Assembly (NCBI GenBank): GCA_947044405.1
Contig: CAMRHE010000067.1
Coordinates: 2,797,501 to 2,861,500 of the forward strand
DNA: 64,000 nt
Direction: 5' to 3'
Source: Leptodactylus fallax
Lineage: Eukaryota; Chordata; Amphibia; Anura; Leptodactylidae
The notes beneath the pieces were generated by a model. The model made no database searches. It was not told where the DNA came from and worked only from the letters and a program-made list of their open reading frames with translations. Position numbers and translations under genes: made by a program. Of this stretch, positions 1-12,381 are shown one piece after another (the stretch's first letter is position 1; the number at the start of each line of letters is the position of its first letter).

Positions 1-299
1 CCAGACAGTGGGCATGCTGCCTCGGTGTAATAGTAAGGCCACAGACAGAAATGGAGATATCAGGGTTAGGTCGGTTAGTAGATGGAGGGAACACAAGAAG
101 TTCAGTTTCTGAAAGATTCAATTTCAGATAAAGAGAAGACATGATGCTAGAGACAGCAGAGAGACAGTCACTGGTGTTCTGTAGTAGTGCAGGGGTGATG
201 TCACGGGATGAGGTGTATAGTTGAGTATCATCTACATAAAGATGGTATTGAAAGCCAAATTTGCGAATGGTTTGTCCAACTGGGGCTGTGTACAGAGAG
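1..299 (-). pseudogene. LINE reverse transcriptase, catalytic continuation (YVDD)
   Basis: On the minus strand this segment reads [18 protein letters not shown], then [12 protein letters not shown] at 224-238 is the second catalytic Asp box of reverse transcriptases, and it normally follows [11 protein letters not shown] after about 30 residues. Joining 299 to 1365, with one AGAG copy removed, gives an uninterrupted [11 protein letters not shown] reading. This shows that 300-1364 was inserted into one LINE. The frame stays open to the left window edge. Confidence 0.85.
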
Positions 300-1360
300 T
301 GTAAGCCGTGTACCGGGGTGGGCTCCTCAGGATACAGCAAAGTCACGAACAAAGGAAGCGACTCCAAATAAATTTAGTAAAAACAAGATTCACTCCCACT
401 CCCAACTATTTACATACACTCAACCAGTAAGCTGAGACCCTGGTGTTGTACAGCACTGTGCCCTCCAATATACTCCAAGCTTTTACCTATCTGCAGGCTG
501 TAACTAACCAGCCGCTTGTTACCTTTTTATCACCCTAGTCACAAGAACAATTCAGTGAGTGTAATAGGACACCGGCGGTATAACACAAGAGCTTACAAAC
601 TTATCAAAATACCCCTATTCCCCCCAAACAAAGTACAACAAAGAAAATATAATAGTAGGTCAGCTTGCAAGCCAAAGAAATATGAAATTGCATAAAATGT
701 CGCTTCCAGACTTCCTTAGAAGCTTCTCTCTGAGAGTTAAAACTCTATAGAATTCTGAGTCTTAGTTCCTACTACCGAATAGGTAGATAATTCACCAGTA
801 GTCTGGCCTGTGAAGTTAAGTATGCCTAACTAGTCTAACTATAGGCCTGTACTCAGTCCCAAGCAATTTGGTGCCAAAAACGTAATGCGATGCGTGCACG
901 ATTACTTCTCTCACTGACCCGGGTCTGTTGGGTACCTTTAGCCTTTGTCTGGAGCAGCTGGAAGCGGGGCTCATCCAGAAAACCTGCGGTCTCACTGACA
1001 GGGCCACTTCTCAGCCAGGTCCTTGATAGCAATCTTCTCCTTCGGGATGCTGTCTGAACAAACCCTGCAACAGTCTCTGCTTCAGCTTCACCCTGCCATA
1101 TTTCTGATCCCTTAGGAATCCTCCTTCTACAGCTCAAAGCACAATTACAACATGGCTGCCACACACACTCTGCTCCTCCTTGTAGTTCCACCTCTGCAGA
1201 ACAGGGTCTCCACGTCACTACTCCAGGGAATTACAGTCCTTCCCATTTCTGAGGTAACAGTGGCCTCTTGTGGCCAAACAACCAAATGTCAGTTTATAAA
1301 AAAAATAAACTTACAGAAACAGGTACATTCACAACATGAGGGCTGTTTCCCCATTTTATA
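300..1360. mobile_element. Solo LTR-like insertion inside the LINE
   Basis: This 1,061-bp non-coding segment interrupts the LINE and is flanked by a 4-bp duplication AGAG (296-299 and 1361-1364). The left end begins TGTAAGCC, so the minus strand ends in TTACA as many LTRs do. The opposite end, CATTTTATA, is not a canonical LTR terminus. There are no long terminal inverted repeats and no transposase or pol frame. Length, short target duplication and lack of coding suggest a solo LTR. Orientation and family are uncertain; the TGATAAAAAGG on the minus strand near 527 could be a TATA box. The open frames here are not supported as genes. Confidence 0.55.
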
Positions 1361-2383
1361 AGAGAAGAGGAGGGGACCTAGGACCGAGCCTTGAGGAACC
1401 CCAACCTCAAGGGGCAGAGGAAAAGAAATAGCACCAGTGAATGATACACTAAATGAGCGGTCAGGGAGATAGGAAGAAAACCAAGAGAGAGACCAAGAGA
1501 GAGCGTTATCCCTGAGGACAATAGAATGGAGCATAATGAGGAGGAGTTTGTGGTCTACAGTGTCAAATGCTGCTGAGAGATCCAGAAGAATAAGTAGTGA
1601 ATAGTTCCCTTTAGATTTAGCAGTCAAGACATCGTTGGAGACCTTTGTGAGGGCCGTTTCTGTAGAGTGTAGTGCACAAAAACCTGACTGTAAGGGGTCC
1701 AGAAAAGAGTTAGCAGAGAGATAGCGGATTAGGCAGGAGTAGACCAAGCGTTCCAGGAGTTTAGAGAGGAAGGGGAGGTTAGAGACAGGTTGGTAGTTAG
1801 CAGCACAGGATGGGTCAAGGAAGGGTTTTTTCAGTAGTAAGGTTATGACAGCATGTTTGAAGGAGGAGGTGAAGGTTCCAGAAGAAAGAGAGAGGATAAA
1901 AATTTTAGTAAGGTGAGTTGTAACAGTAGGGGACAGAGACCGGAGGAGGTGTGACGGGATAGGATCGCTTGTGTAAGTAGTGGGGCGAGAAGAAGAAAGG
2001 AGGTGGGAGAATTCTTCTCCTATTACTGGGTCAAATAATGAGAGTTCAGAATGAGGAGCAAGGGAGGGAAGGGGACTATTGCCAATTGGAGAATGGGTTA
2101 TTTCCTGATGGATGTTGTCGATTTTGTCTTTAAAGTACGTGGCCATGTCTTGGGCACTAAGGTCTGTGACAGGTGCCCGCACCTTTGGTGGGAGGAGGGA
2201 GTGAAAGGTGTCAAAGAGTCGTTTAGGGTTATTGGAGAGAGAAGAGATGAGAGAGGTTAAGTAAGCTTGTTTGGCGAGGTGAAGAGCAGAGTTATAGGCT
2301 TTGGGCATAAACTTGAAGTGAAGAAAATCTGATGTGTGAGATTTTCGCCATAGCCGTTCAGCACGTCTTGAGCAGTGTGCCAA
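1361..2383 (-). pseudogene. LINE reverse transcriptase, N-terminal part
   Basis: This is the fingers/palm portion of the LINE reverse transcriptase, one frame away from the endonuclease. The recognisable order is a linker with [10 protein letters not shown], then [39 protein letters not shown] (motif A with its catalytic Asp) and [14 protein letters not shown] (motif B). The protein stops matching the family exactly at 1361, where the LTR-like insertion begins; the few following residues in this frame are encoded by the insertion and are not part of the enzyme. The matching continuation lies at 1-299. Confidence 0.88.
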
Positions 2384-3612
2384 GATTGCCGGTGTCTGTG
2401 TTGGGATTTCTGGACGGTCAAGGGTGCTACTTTATCCAGGGTAACCTTGAGAGTCTCATTGTAGTGTTTGGTGGCCAGTTCAGGACAGGAGAGAGAAGAG
2501 ATGGGAGACAGTGATGACTGTAGGGTATCTGAGAGGTGCTGTGTGTTTACAGCCCTTAGATTTCTGTATGTGTGGTAGGTCAGTGTGTTTTGTGAAGGAC
2601 AAGAAGCTTTAATGTTAAAGGAAAGAAGGTTATGGTCAGAAATTGGTAGGTGAGCATTAGTAAAGTCAGAGAAAGAACAGAGCCGTAAGAAGACCAGATC
2701 AAGGCTATTACCATCTTTGTGTGTGGGAGAAGAAGTAAGCTGAGAGAGACCGAGAGAGGCGGTTAGTGATAGGCGAGATGCAGATGGAGAGACAGGGATG
2801 TTAATGGGAATGTTAAAGTCACCCATAATGAGAGTAGGAATTTCACAGGATAGGAAGTTGGGAAGCCATGAAGAAAAGTGATCTAAGAACTAGTAGGTAG
2901 AGCCAGGGGGATGGTAGATGACAGCTACTCGCAGGGAGAAAGGGCATAAGAGTCTGATAGTGTGGACCTCAAAAGAGGAGAAATAGAGCGATGGTACTGG
3001 CGGAATGACCTGAAAAATGCATTGTGGTGATAGAAGGAGACCTACCCCTCCACCTTGCCTATCCTCAGGTCTAGGGGTGTGTGAAAATTGGAGGCCATCA
3101 TTACAGAGAGCAGCAGAGGATGCGGTGTCAGACTGTTTAATCCAGGTTTCAGTGACAGCCAGTAGATTAAAAGACTTTGAGATGAAGAGATCTTGAGTAA
3201 TGTCAAGTTTGTTGCAGAGTGAGCGGGCATTCCAGAGAGCACAAGAGAAAGAGACTGGTGGAGGAGAAGGAGACGGCAGACATTGAATATTAATAAAGTT
3301 AGAAGGGTTTCTTGGTGAGACAGGTACAGAGTTGAGGTTACCAGAAGGGTTTGGAGAGATGTCCCCAGCAGCTAACAGCAGGAGAATGGCGAGAGGCAAC
3401 AGATGGTTAAATGACTTGTGAGATCGTCTAATTTGTTGCACAGAAGCACAAGGTGGGTTAAGGTGGTTGAGGAAGGTGAAGAGAGAATGGGAGCTGAACA
3501 TAGGAGAGGAAAGGAGAGAGGGACTGATGTGGATAGAAGTAACAGGAGGTGGGAATGGCTGGTAAGTTTGTAAAAAAGCAGCAAATAGAGACAAAAAACA
3601 TGCAGTGAACAT
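2384..3612 (-). pseudogene. LINE leader and AP-endonuclease domain, disrupted
   Basis: This encodes the N-terminal half of the LINE polyprotein. The endonuclease nicks target DNA to prime reverse transcription in the nucleus. The frame opens at 3612. Residues 1-80 are rich in S, P, F and L and end in a leucine-rich stretch. Residues 83-91 read GDISPNPSG, resembling the 2A-type motif of related LINEs. The endonuclease follows: WNARSL, TETW, GGGVG, then after a TAG stop at 2890-2892 the same frame continues with MGDFN near 2826 and an SDHNLLSF motif. GDFN and SDH are hallmark endonuclease/exonuclease/phosphatase motifs. The frame ends at 2257, but alignment to the reverse transcriptase is lost through a frameshift near 2360-2400. 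It is a pseudogene with the domain order intact. Confidence 0.85.
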
Positions 3613-3957
3613 GGTGATACAATTGTTTTTAAAACTTACAAGTTTTTGGAGTGTCTTTTCAGCTCATCTGTCTTCTGCCCTGTCTAGCTGCCATGTGTAA
3701 CTGCAGCTTCTACACACTTAGGATTGAATTGCATCGTGCCAACCCCAGCATTCGTGCCTCCCCTAATACTATGTCTACTTATATAGGATACATATGCTTA
3801 GATGTAGCACTAAATTAGCTCGTAAAACAATTAATCAATTAAACTCAACACATGAACTAAGAAAACTATGCAGAGAAAGACTAACAGACTTGCAGGCCTT
3901 CAAGCATTATGAAACACAGGTTATAACTACAAACAAATACAACATCAGATGATTTAG
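3613..3957. other. Unassigned; possibly LINE 5' UTR
   Basis: Immediately upstream of the LINE coding region. It could include the LINE 5' untranslated region, but no boundary or target duplication was found. No gene is visible. Confidence 0.3.
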
Positions 3958-4385
3958 GATGATGGGAGTTGATTCTATACCAGGAATTAAACTTTGCACA
4001 GATGACAAGATGGTTTCAGCAGACTGACAGACAGAATGGAGGATGGAGTTGATTCTATACCAGGAATTAAACATTACAGATTTTACAATGCACACGGTGA
4101 TGTCACAGTATCAGGAATCATAAACACAGTGATGTCACAGTATACAGATAATACACATGGTGATGTCACAGTATCAGGAATCATAAACACAGTGATGTCA
4201 CAGTATACAGATAATGTATACAATGATGTCACAGCTCAGAAGTAATGGCCACTATGACATCATAGTGCATGGATAATGCACACAGGAAGATTACTGTGTG
4301 CTTTGTGACATCACAGCATATGTAGAAAGCAATTATAATGATGTCACATGCAGGAATTATGATGTCCCAGTAATGTAGGCGCATT
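3958..4385. repeat. TGATGTCA-rich tandem repeat array
   Basis: An opening segment containing GTTGATTCTATACCAGGAAT occurs twice, about 80 bp apart (near 3968 and 4047). It is followed by two near-identical 63-bp units starting at about 4096 and 4159, each carrying GTGATGTCACAG twice. Further copies, in both orientations (GATGTCAC or GTGACATC), continue to about 4370. TGATGTCA resembles an ATF/CREB-type site, but here it is a repeated unit, so regulatory function is only a possibility. Confidence 0.75.
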
Positions 4386-4771
4386 CAGTTCTCCACATCC
4401 CCTTCCATCATTCATAGTTATCACTAAGTGCACCCTAGGGCTCAGTGGTAATGGCTCCCCTTAGTTGTTAGCTGCTATCCTTCTAGTAGTTACATCCATA
4501 ATCTTATCACAGAACACAAGAAAAATCATTTAAAGGCCATTGAAAAAAATATGTTCTGTGCAATAGTGTAGTTAATGCATTTATTGTCAAGTTAGTTGCT
4601 ACTTCTGTGTGTATGTGTGTGACTCTATTATTCTGTTTTGTGTCCTTAGTGTACTATCAAACTTACTGGCAAAGACAAGTTCACATGTGGTCATGTGAGC
4701 AACCCTCAACAATACACTAAAGATCTTCATCTATGGCAGACTATGTTAACCTGTCAACTATATATGTAAAA
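4386..4771. other. No recognisable feature
   Basis: Plain AT-rich sequence between the tandem array and the Tc1 element. I see no gene or repeat structure. Confidence 0.4.
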
Positions 4772-4773
4772 TA

Positions 4774-6405
<1,632 letters not shown>

Positions 6406-6688
6406 TAGATTGTACTCTATGTATCTTTGACTAGAATATGCCATTTATGTACTATGTACATTATTTTAAAGTAGCTTAGTTTTCTGATATTCAAAGAAAG
6501 TGAATCACACATTTACTCTATAGAACATCTTTTTATGTGACTGCTTGCTGTGTTAGTACATTGAGGTCAAACTGTATTTTTATTGCTCTACCATTGTACA
6601 AACCTTCTGGAAGGACTGCAATGATTGCAAGTATATGCAGCCTTCATGGTAGCTTGCTAACCCCCGGACATAAAAGGGGAGTATTTCT

Positions 6689-7512
6689 TAACCACTTTTG
6701 GACCACCCAAAGATTATATATATCTGGACGGTCCCTCTAAAAGGACGCCCCAGTACATCCTTGCGGTTTCAAGCAACTGCTCAAAATCGTGCAGCTGCAG
6801 AAGCGGGGAGCCGGCTGTTACTACCTTCCCTGTCCCTGCCTTCTCGATCGCTGTGTACACCTGATCTGCCAGGGATCAGAGACTGCTAGAGCTGCTGGGT
6901 CCTAGAGGAGCCAGATCAGCTTAGCAGTCATGGGCAGGAGGCTGTATTTCTCCTGCAACTGGGGCTAAGGTATCAGCCCCAGTTATAGGGGAAATCAGCT
7001 TCCTCCACCAAATAAATGTCCCCAAATGACCTTATGGAGACACAATGTAAAAAAATAAAATAAATAAATAGAAAAGTAGGAAAAAAAAATTAAAGTATAA
7101 TAATTAAAAAAATAAATAAAACAATATGCCAATATCGCACCCTCATCACAGGTTCTAGCCCCCGACGACACAATACAAAATAGAAATTACCGTAACAGAA
7201 AGGGAAAACTATTTTATATAGTTTTTTAGTAGCACTCTGTGTTATTAAATTAAAAAAAAAGAGTGAAAAGTGAAAAACAGACACGTTTTCTCTCCTCTTT
7301 TGTTTATATTTTCCTGGATATAAAAAAAATTTAAAAACATGCAAAAAAAACAACAACATAAAAATAAAGCCCTATGTGTCACCGAAAAAAGACACAGAAA
7401 TTAGATGAATAACGCAAATGATAAAAATGTTATAGCCCTAAAAACTGCACACACAAAAAAACTGAAAATGTGTCCGGTCCAGAACCAGAGAAGTTGGCTA
7501 GTATTGAAGGGT
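6689..7512. mobile_element. TTAA-type interspersed repeat, non-coding
   Basis: A GC-rich left part starts at TTAACCACTTTTGGACC (6689). It includes GGTCCCTCTAAAAGGACGCC and GATCGCTGTGTACAC, then a strongly A-rich right part ends near 7512. A segment containing GAGCTGCTGGGTCCTAGAGG is shared with 37365-37550, showing that it is a dispersed family. From memory, this resembles long TTAA-bounded non-autonomous repeats of frogs. The right end is eroded, so its boundary is approximate. Confidence 0.55.
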
Positions 7513-7556
7513 ATCTGAGTTTTCATAAAAAGTTCATCTGCAGAGAATTGCCCACC

Positions 7557-7590
7557 AATCTTGTTTGTTTGTTTGTTTGTTTGTTTGAGT
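7557..7590. repeat. (TTTG)n microsatellite at the LINE 3' end
   Basis: About seven copies of TTTG. On the minus strand this is the (CAAA)n tail that follows the CR1 3' UTR, so it probably belongs to the adjacent LINE. Confidence 0.9.
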
Positions 7591-8113
7591 TGGAAGGGAC
7601 TTCAAGGGCCATCGAGTCCAACCCCCTGCAAAGCAGGAATTCCTAAAACATCCCAGCTATATACCTATCCAGTTTCCGCTTGAAGATTTCAATTGATGGA
7701 GAACTCACCACCTCCCGTGGCAGCCTATTCCACTCTCTCACTACCCTTACTGTTAGAAAGTTTTTCCTAATGTCTAATCTGAATCTCCTTCCCCTTAGTT
7801 TCATCCCATTACTTCTCGTGCTTCCTTCTGCTAATGAGAAAAGGGTAGATCCCTCTGCACTGTGACAACCTTTCAGATATTTAAATACCGCTATTAAGTT
7901 TCCCCTTAGCCTTCTCTTCTGCAAACTAAGCAGTCCCAATTCTTTTAGCCTCTCCTCGTAGGACATGGTTTGTAGACCTTCCACCATTTTGGTTGCTCTT
8001 CTCTGGACCTGCTCCAATAAATCGATGTCTTTCTTAAACTGGGGAGCCCAGAACTGTACACAGTATTCCAGGTGGGGTCTGATCTGTTCTCTGGCTGTAT
8101 AAGCCTTCATATG
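7590..8113 (-). mobile_element. CR1-type LINE, 5'-truncated 3' end
   Basis: The minus strand carries the last ~155 codons of a CR1 pol protein, then the 3' UTR with GGTTGGACTCGATGG and CCCTTCCAACTCAAA, and the (CAAA)n tail. Truncation at about 8113 is typical of failed reverse transcription. No target duplication was identified with confidence. Confidence 0.92.
7643..8110 (-). pseudogene. CR1 pol protein, C-terminal fragment
   Basis: An open frame of 155 codons encodes the C-terminal domain downstream of the reverse transcriptase: RPHLEYCVQFWAP, DLLEQVQRRATKMVEGL, SYEERLKELGLLSLQKRR, VREWNRLPREVVSSPS and IFKRKLD. These are standard landmarks of the CR1/L2 C-terminus. The frame is uninterrupted to its stop, suggesting a younger copy than the other LINE relics in the window. 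It lacks the endonuclease and the whole reverse transcriptase, so it cannot act on its own. The apparent start is only where the truncation falls. Confidence 0.92.
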
Positions 8114-9565
8114 TGATATTCTTTTTCTGTTGCTAATAGTCCCATTATGGCTGCAGCAGATTTTGCATTCCTCTCTGATGCAGGCAGCATGTACAGTAAA
8201 AAATAGTTTATTCCAAATCTATTATTACTACTAGTTTCTTTATATGTAATTCTGCCAGAAGTAACTGTAAAATAGCAAATAAATAGCTAGGAAAAGCCTA
8301 AGTGACCATAATATAGGAGATCCAAGTAGACGACTGCAAATCCAGGTTATGATGCAGCAAAAAAGATTCCTGACACAAAGAGACTTGAGCACAATAAGGA
8401 AAGCTACTTACTAGCTATGACTGACATGCCATCAGCAATAACATAAGCAGTTAGTAGATATACTCTTCTTATACTGACTGTGAGCTCAGACTCCTCTATG
8501 AGCAGTGTAAAGGCAGGAAGCAGAGAACAACAAAGCTGTGTATAAACATACAAAGGCTGTGAAGACAGACCTGCCCCTCCCCCTCCACTTCCTGTGTGTC
8601 ATCTTGAGCCTGTTGGTTTCTAAAGATAGACCTTCAATAGTGACAAGGAATGAACAGCAAATTAAAAAGGAGGGATACCATAATGACAGGAACTTTTGCA
8701 AGGTTTTTAGACAGAAAACAGCAACATTTTTAAACAGATACTTGCATATATATTTTACATATTCTATTAAATGAGACTAAGTTGTCTGAAAAGTCAGTGA
8801 CCATTTATAGGGGTATTCTCTAAATGTGCAGCACCTTTGATTTCATGCTTCCAGGGCTTGCTGAATGTGCAAATAACCAATGTAAAGGACTATAATTTCC
8901 ATTATTTATATGTTGTCTCCCAGGTTGTTAGTGATCCAGAAATTCCAGGACAGTCCATAGAAACAGCGGAGTTTTTTCCATTGTCTGTAAAAACTATTTG
9001 AGGTGCCCATGATTTTTTGGAGCTGTAGGAGTTTGTGTAGGTTTTTGTGATTGGAATTATAGTTATTTTTAAAGGTCACAGTAAAAGCTACTGAAGCCTT
9101 CATAACATTATTTTAAGCCTGAACACATATCACTTCTAATCTTTATCATTCATTATGGTTTCCAATTTGTCCGTACAAAATGTTGAAAGTCTGTGATTTT
9201 TGGAAAAGCTGTCCAGAGAAAGAAAGATAAATACCTCTTTTTCCAGCAGCCTGCACAGCCTTCTATTACAAGGTATAAGGAGGTTGCTCTAATTACTCCC
9301 TGTCTTTATAGTCTACACAGATCTGATACCGAGACATTGTTCTGTTGCTGTTGACCAGCATGTCTAACTAACAATCCACCTTTTAACTACGTATGTCAAT
9401 TTCACATGAACAAAAATAGAGATGAAATGACAAAAATGCACTTTTGTAAGAAAAATAATATTATTTTCTAGCATACACTGTTGGTTTTTTTAAGTAATGC
9501 AATTTATTGCTAGGTTGAAAAATGGCATGGGGCTAGATTATTGCCTGGTATGAACGTGTCAAAGA
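8114..9565. other. No recognisable feature
   Basis: About 1.45 kb of AT-rich unique-looking sequence. Short open frames here have no family features. I see no gene, repeat boundary or RNA gene. Confidence 0.4.
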
Positions 9566-9936
9566 TTAAGGCCCCATGTAGCGAGACGCAGCAAAAAAAA
9601 ACGCTGTGGAAAAAAAACACAGTGAAACACAGTTTTTTTTTTTCTGCAGCGTTTTTTAATTGCATTTTCACACAGTTTTCCTTTTTGGACTTTTTGCCGC
9701 TATTATACCTATACAGAAAAGCCAGCATTTCCACAGGTATAATTGACATGCTGTGATTTTCAAAAACTGGCGTTTTTGAAAAAACAGCTTTTCCGCTGTG
9801 GATTTGTTTTCTTCAATGTGTTGATGGGATTAGCCAGAATCCCATCCACTTTGCAGGTAGTATAAAACATAGTGTTTTTTGTCATGGCATTTCTGCTGTG
9901 GCAAAAACGGTGCATTTTCGCAACGTGGGACTTTAG
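9566..9936. mobile_element. hAT-like MITE, GGCCCCATGTAGCG family, copy 1
   Basis: The left end reads TTAAGGCCCCATGTAGCGA and the right end, in reverse complement, CTAAAGTCCCACGTTGCGA, so the ends are imperfect inverted repeats. The interior is rich in GCAGCGTTTTT-like runs. Related copies lie at 18618-18900 and 26374-26526. No open frame and no clear target duplication. The superfamily assignment is inferred. Confidence 0.72.
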
Positions 9937-10395
9937 TCTAAATCTAAAAGTTTCTCCTCAAGGCTACATATGTAATGAAATATATAAATATACCAAGGAT
10001 GAGAATCAATTCTTCAAAAAGCTTCAATAAAAGTTTAGAATGGATTAAAAAAAAAAAAAAAAAAACCTCACTGATCCCTCTTCTGATGAGCTGGGTCCCA
10101 TGCCAGTATACTTCCTGACTTCCTGGTCCATCTCGACAGGCTATGCTGAGGCAGATCACAGGTCACTGCTATGATTAGTGATTCGTTGAGTGGTCATTAC
10201 CTCTGTTGTGAGAGAAACCAGGGACTCGGGCAGTGTGACAGCAGGAGCAGTTAAGGTATTAAGAACTTATTTAGATGTCATTCGGATTTCCATAGATATC
10301 AATGTTCTCATTCAGATGTTCATTTTTTTCACGCAAAAAAAAAAAAAATACAAAAAAAAAACAGACACAGGTTTGTTTTTGCCCTCTCATGTAGA
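9937..10395. other. Mostly unassigned, low-complexity A/T runs
   Basis: Contains A-runs near 10047 and 10336. The 10270-10395 stretch may be part of an older MITE into which Tc1 copy B inserted, since similar CATCCGAGTGACATCC-like sequence continues at 11490-11520. This is a weak inference. Confidence 0.3.
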
Positions 10396-10397
10396 TG

Positions 10398-11444
10398 CAG
10401 TGCCTTGCGAAAGTATTCGGCCCCCTTGTACTTTTCAACCTTTTGCCACATTTCAGGCTTCAAACATAAGTATATAAAATTTAAATTTTTTGGTGAAGAA
10501 TCAACAACAAGTGGGACATAATCGTGAAGTGGAACGAAATTTATTGGTTATTTTAAACTTTTGTGAAAAATAAAAAACTGAAAAGTGGGGCGTGCAATAT
10601 TATTCGGTCCCTTTACTTTCAGTGCAGCAAACTCACTCCAGAAGTTCAGTGAGGATCTCTGAATGATCCAATGTTGTCTAAATGACTGATGATGATAAAT
10701 ATAATCCACCTGTGTGTAATCAAGTCTCCGTATAAATGCACCTGCTCTGAGATAGTCTCAGGGTTCTGTTTAAAGCGCAGAGAGCATCATGAAGACCAAG
10801 GAACACACCAGGCAGGTCCGTGATACTGTTGTGGAGAAGTTTAAAGCCGGATTTGGATACAAAAAGATGGAAGAAAACCTGTTGGAGTCTGCAAAAGACC
10901 TGAGACTGGGATGGAGATTTATCTTCCAACAAGACAATGATCCCAAACATAAAGCAAAATCTACAATGGAATGGTTCACAAATAAACGTATCCAGGTGTT
11001 AGAATGGCCAAGTCAAAGTCCAGACCTGAATCCAATCGAGAATCTGTGGAAAGAGCTGAAAACTGCTGTTCACAAACGCTCTCCATCCAACCTCACTGAG
11101 CTCCAGCTGTTTTCCAAGGAAGAATGGGCAAGAATTTCAGTCTCTCGATGTGCAAAACTGATAGAGACATACCCCAAGCGACTTGCAGCTGTAATCACAG
11201 CAAAAGGTGGCGCTACAAAGTATTAACTTAAGGGGGCCGAATAATTTGGCACACCCCACTTTTCAGTTTTTAATTTTTTACAAAAGTTTAAAATATCCAA
11301 TAAATTTCGTTCCACTTCACGATTTTGTCCCACTTGTTGATTCTTCACCAAAAAAATTAAAATGTTATATCTTTATGATTGAAACCTGAAATGTGGCAAA
11401 AGGTTGAAAAGTTCAAGTGGACCGAATACTTTCGCAAGGCATTG
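10398..11444 (+). mobile_element. Tc1-like transposon with internal deletion (copy B)
   Basis: A 1,047-bp element. The right end is followed by TA (11445-11446); the left flank is TG, a probable decayed TA. The ends are long inverted repeats of about 200 bp: CAGTGCCTTGCGAAAGTATT on the left and its complement on the right, with GTGGAACGAAATTTATTGG mirrored inside. It is roughly 500-600 bp shorter than full-length relatives because the middle of the transposase is missing. Confidence 0.94.
10789..11226 (+). pseudogene. Tc1-like transposase, in-frame central deletion (copy B)
   Basis: An uninterrupted 145-codon frame from ATG 10789 to TAA 11226. Residues 1-27 are the start of the family's first helix-turn-helix region (MKTKEHTRQVRDTVVEKF, GFGYKK). 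The frame then jumps at about 10868 to the late catalytic domain: [22 protein letters not shown] (second Asp), SPDLNPIENLWKELK (Glu) and the C-terminal GGATKY. About 190-200 residues are absent by comparison with family length, including most of the DNA-binding domain and the first catalytic Asp. It cannot transpose DNA, but the frame has stayed open. It may have spread in trans, or the deletion may simply be recent. Calling it a pseudogene is my interpretation. Confidence 0.9.
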
Positions 11445-11446
11445 TA

Positions 11447-12160
11447 CATCACATCAATGAAAGTCTACAGATCTATGAAAAAAAAAAAAACAGATGACAT
11501 CCGAGTGACATCCTTTTGTCACAGATCCAGAGACTTTGAAAAGTACAGATAAATGTTAAAAAAAAAAAAAAATTGATCTGTTTTACACAAAATCAAAAAG
11601 TGGATCAAGAAGAGGCAGAACACCATCCACAAATTAGTAGGGTGCTGTCTGTGAAAGTCCATACTTTTCACGTCCTTAAAATACGGAAGTGTGAATACTG
11701 TCTACATCTTTTTATCGATACCGAGCATGTGGTAGAAAAAAACCCAAAAACTTTTACCCATTGGAAAACCCGTAAAAACATGTTTTTCACCCAAGCTTTT
11801 CAAACACTGTGTATTTGTCTTGCTTGTTATTAGAGAAATTTTTTAATCCATATATCTTATTTTGCCACCATCTCACAACTAACTTTGTCTTCCTGTTTTC
11901 CTGCTGATTTTTAAATTGCTCTGAAGGTTCTATTTGATGTGAAAATTGTCATTACACTTTTCAGAATGATTTTTCTCCAGGTGTAGATTAGAAAGGCGTC
12001 TTGATTTTCCAGACATCAGCCCAGCTGCTTTGAATTGTTGCTGACCTGTTTGTTTTTTTTGACAGAATATCAGAACAGCAGCTGTCTAGCGAAGTATTTC
12101 ATCTCCTTTATATTTAATGCATGAAGTATTTTTTAACTAACAAGCTATGTGGACTGCTTA
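11447..12160. other. Unassigned flank of Tc1 copy B
   Basis: A/T-rich with A-runs near 11480 and 11560. The 11490-11720 part may belong to an older MITE split by Tc1 copy B. No gene seen. Confidence 0.3.
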
Positions 12161-12175
12161 TGTCTATGTAAAATG

Positions 12176-12234
12176 GTAGGTAGATAAACAGATAGACAGA
12201 TAGATAAATACATAGACAAAAGTCCAGAGTAACA
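12176..12234. repeat. Degenerate (GATA)n microsatellite
   Basis: Imperfect TAGA/GATA repeats. Confidence 0.8.
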
Positions 12235-12381
12235 CTGTATATAAAGACACATACGACGCCATACAAGCTTGGCTATATTTCTCTTTAAAAAAGGCAGCAC
12301 TTCTAAAATTCAGTGAAAAAAATGTTTCAGTTCAAAGACCATTTTATTTTACTGGATTTTGGTGGTGCTATCTTTTTTTTA

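Larger units (their letters stand above)
1..3612 (-). mobile_element. APE-type non-LTR retrotransposon (LINE, CR1/L2/Rex1-like), interrupted
   Basis: A minus-strand LINE runs off the left edge of the window. Reading from high to low coordinates it shows a leader with a hydrophobic stretch, an AP-endonuclease domain, and a reverse transcriptase whose later motifs lie at 1-299. The body is split by an LTR-like insertion at 300-1360. The coding frame is broken by a TAG at 2890-2892 and a frameshift near 2360-2400, so the copy is dead. The [12 protein letters not shown] and PQGSVLGP motifs and the endonuclease put it in the CR1/L2/Rex1 group. I cannot choose the clade without a tree. The 3' UTR lies outside the window, and the 5' boundary above 3612 is not resolved. 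Confidence 0.88.

Noticed and set aside
853..1218. 121-codon minus-strand open frame
   Set aside because: Lies wholly in the LTR-like insertion, has no recognisable domain, and overlaps other frames of similar length.
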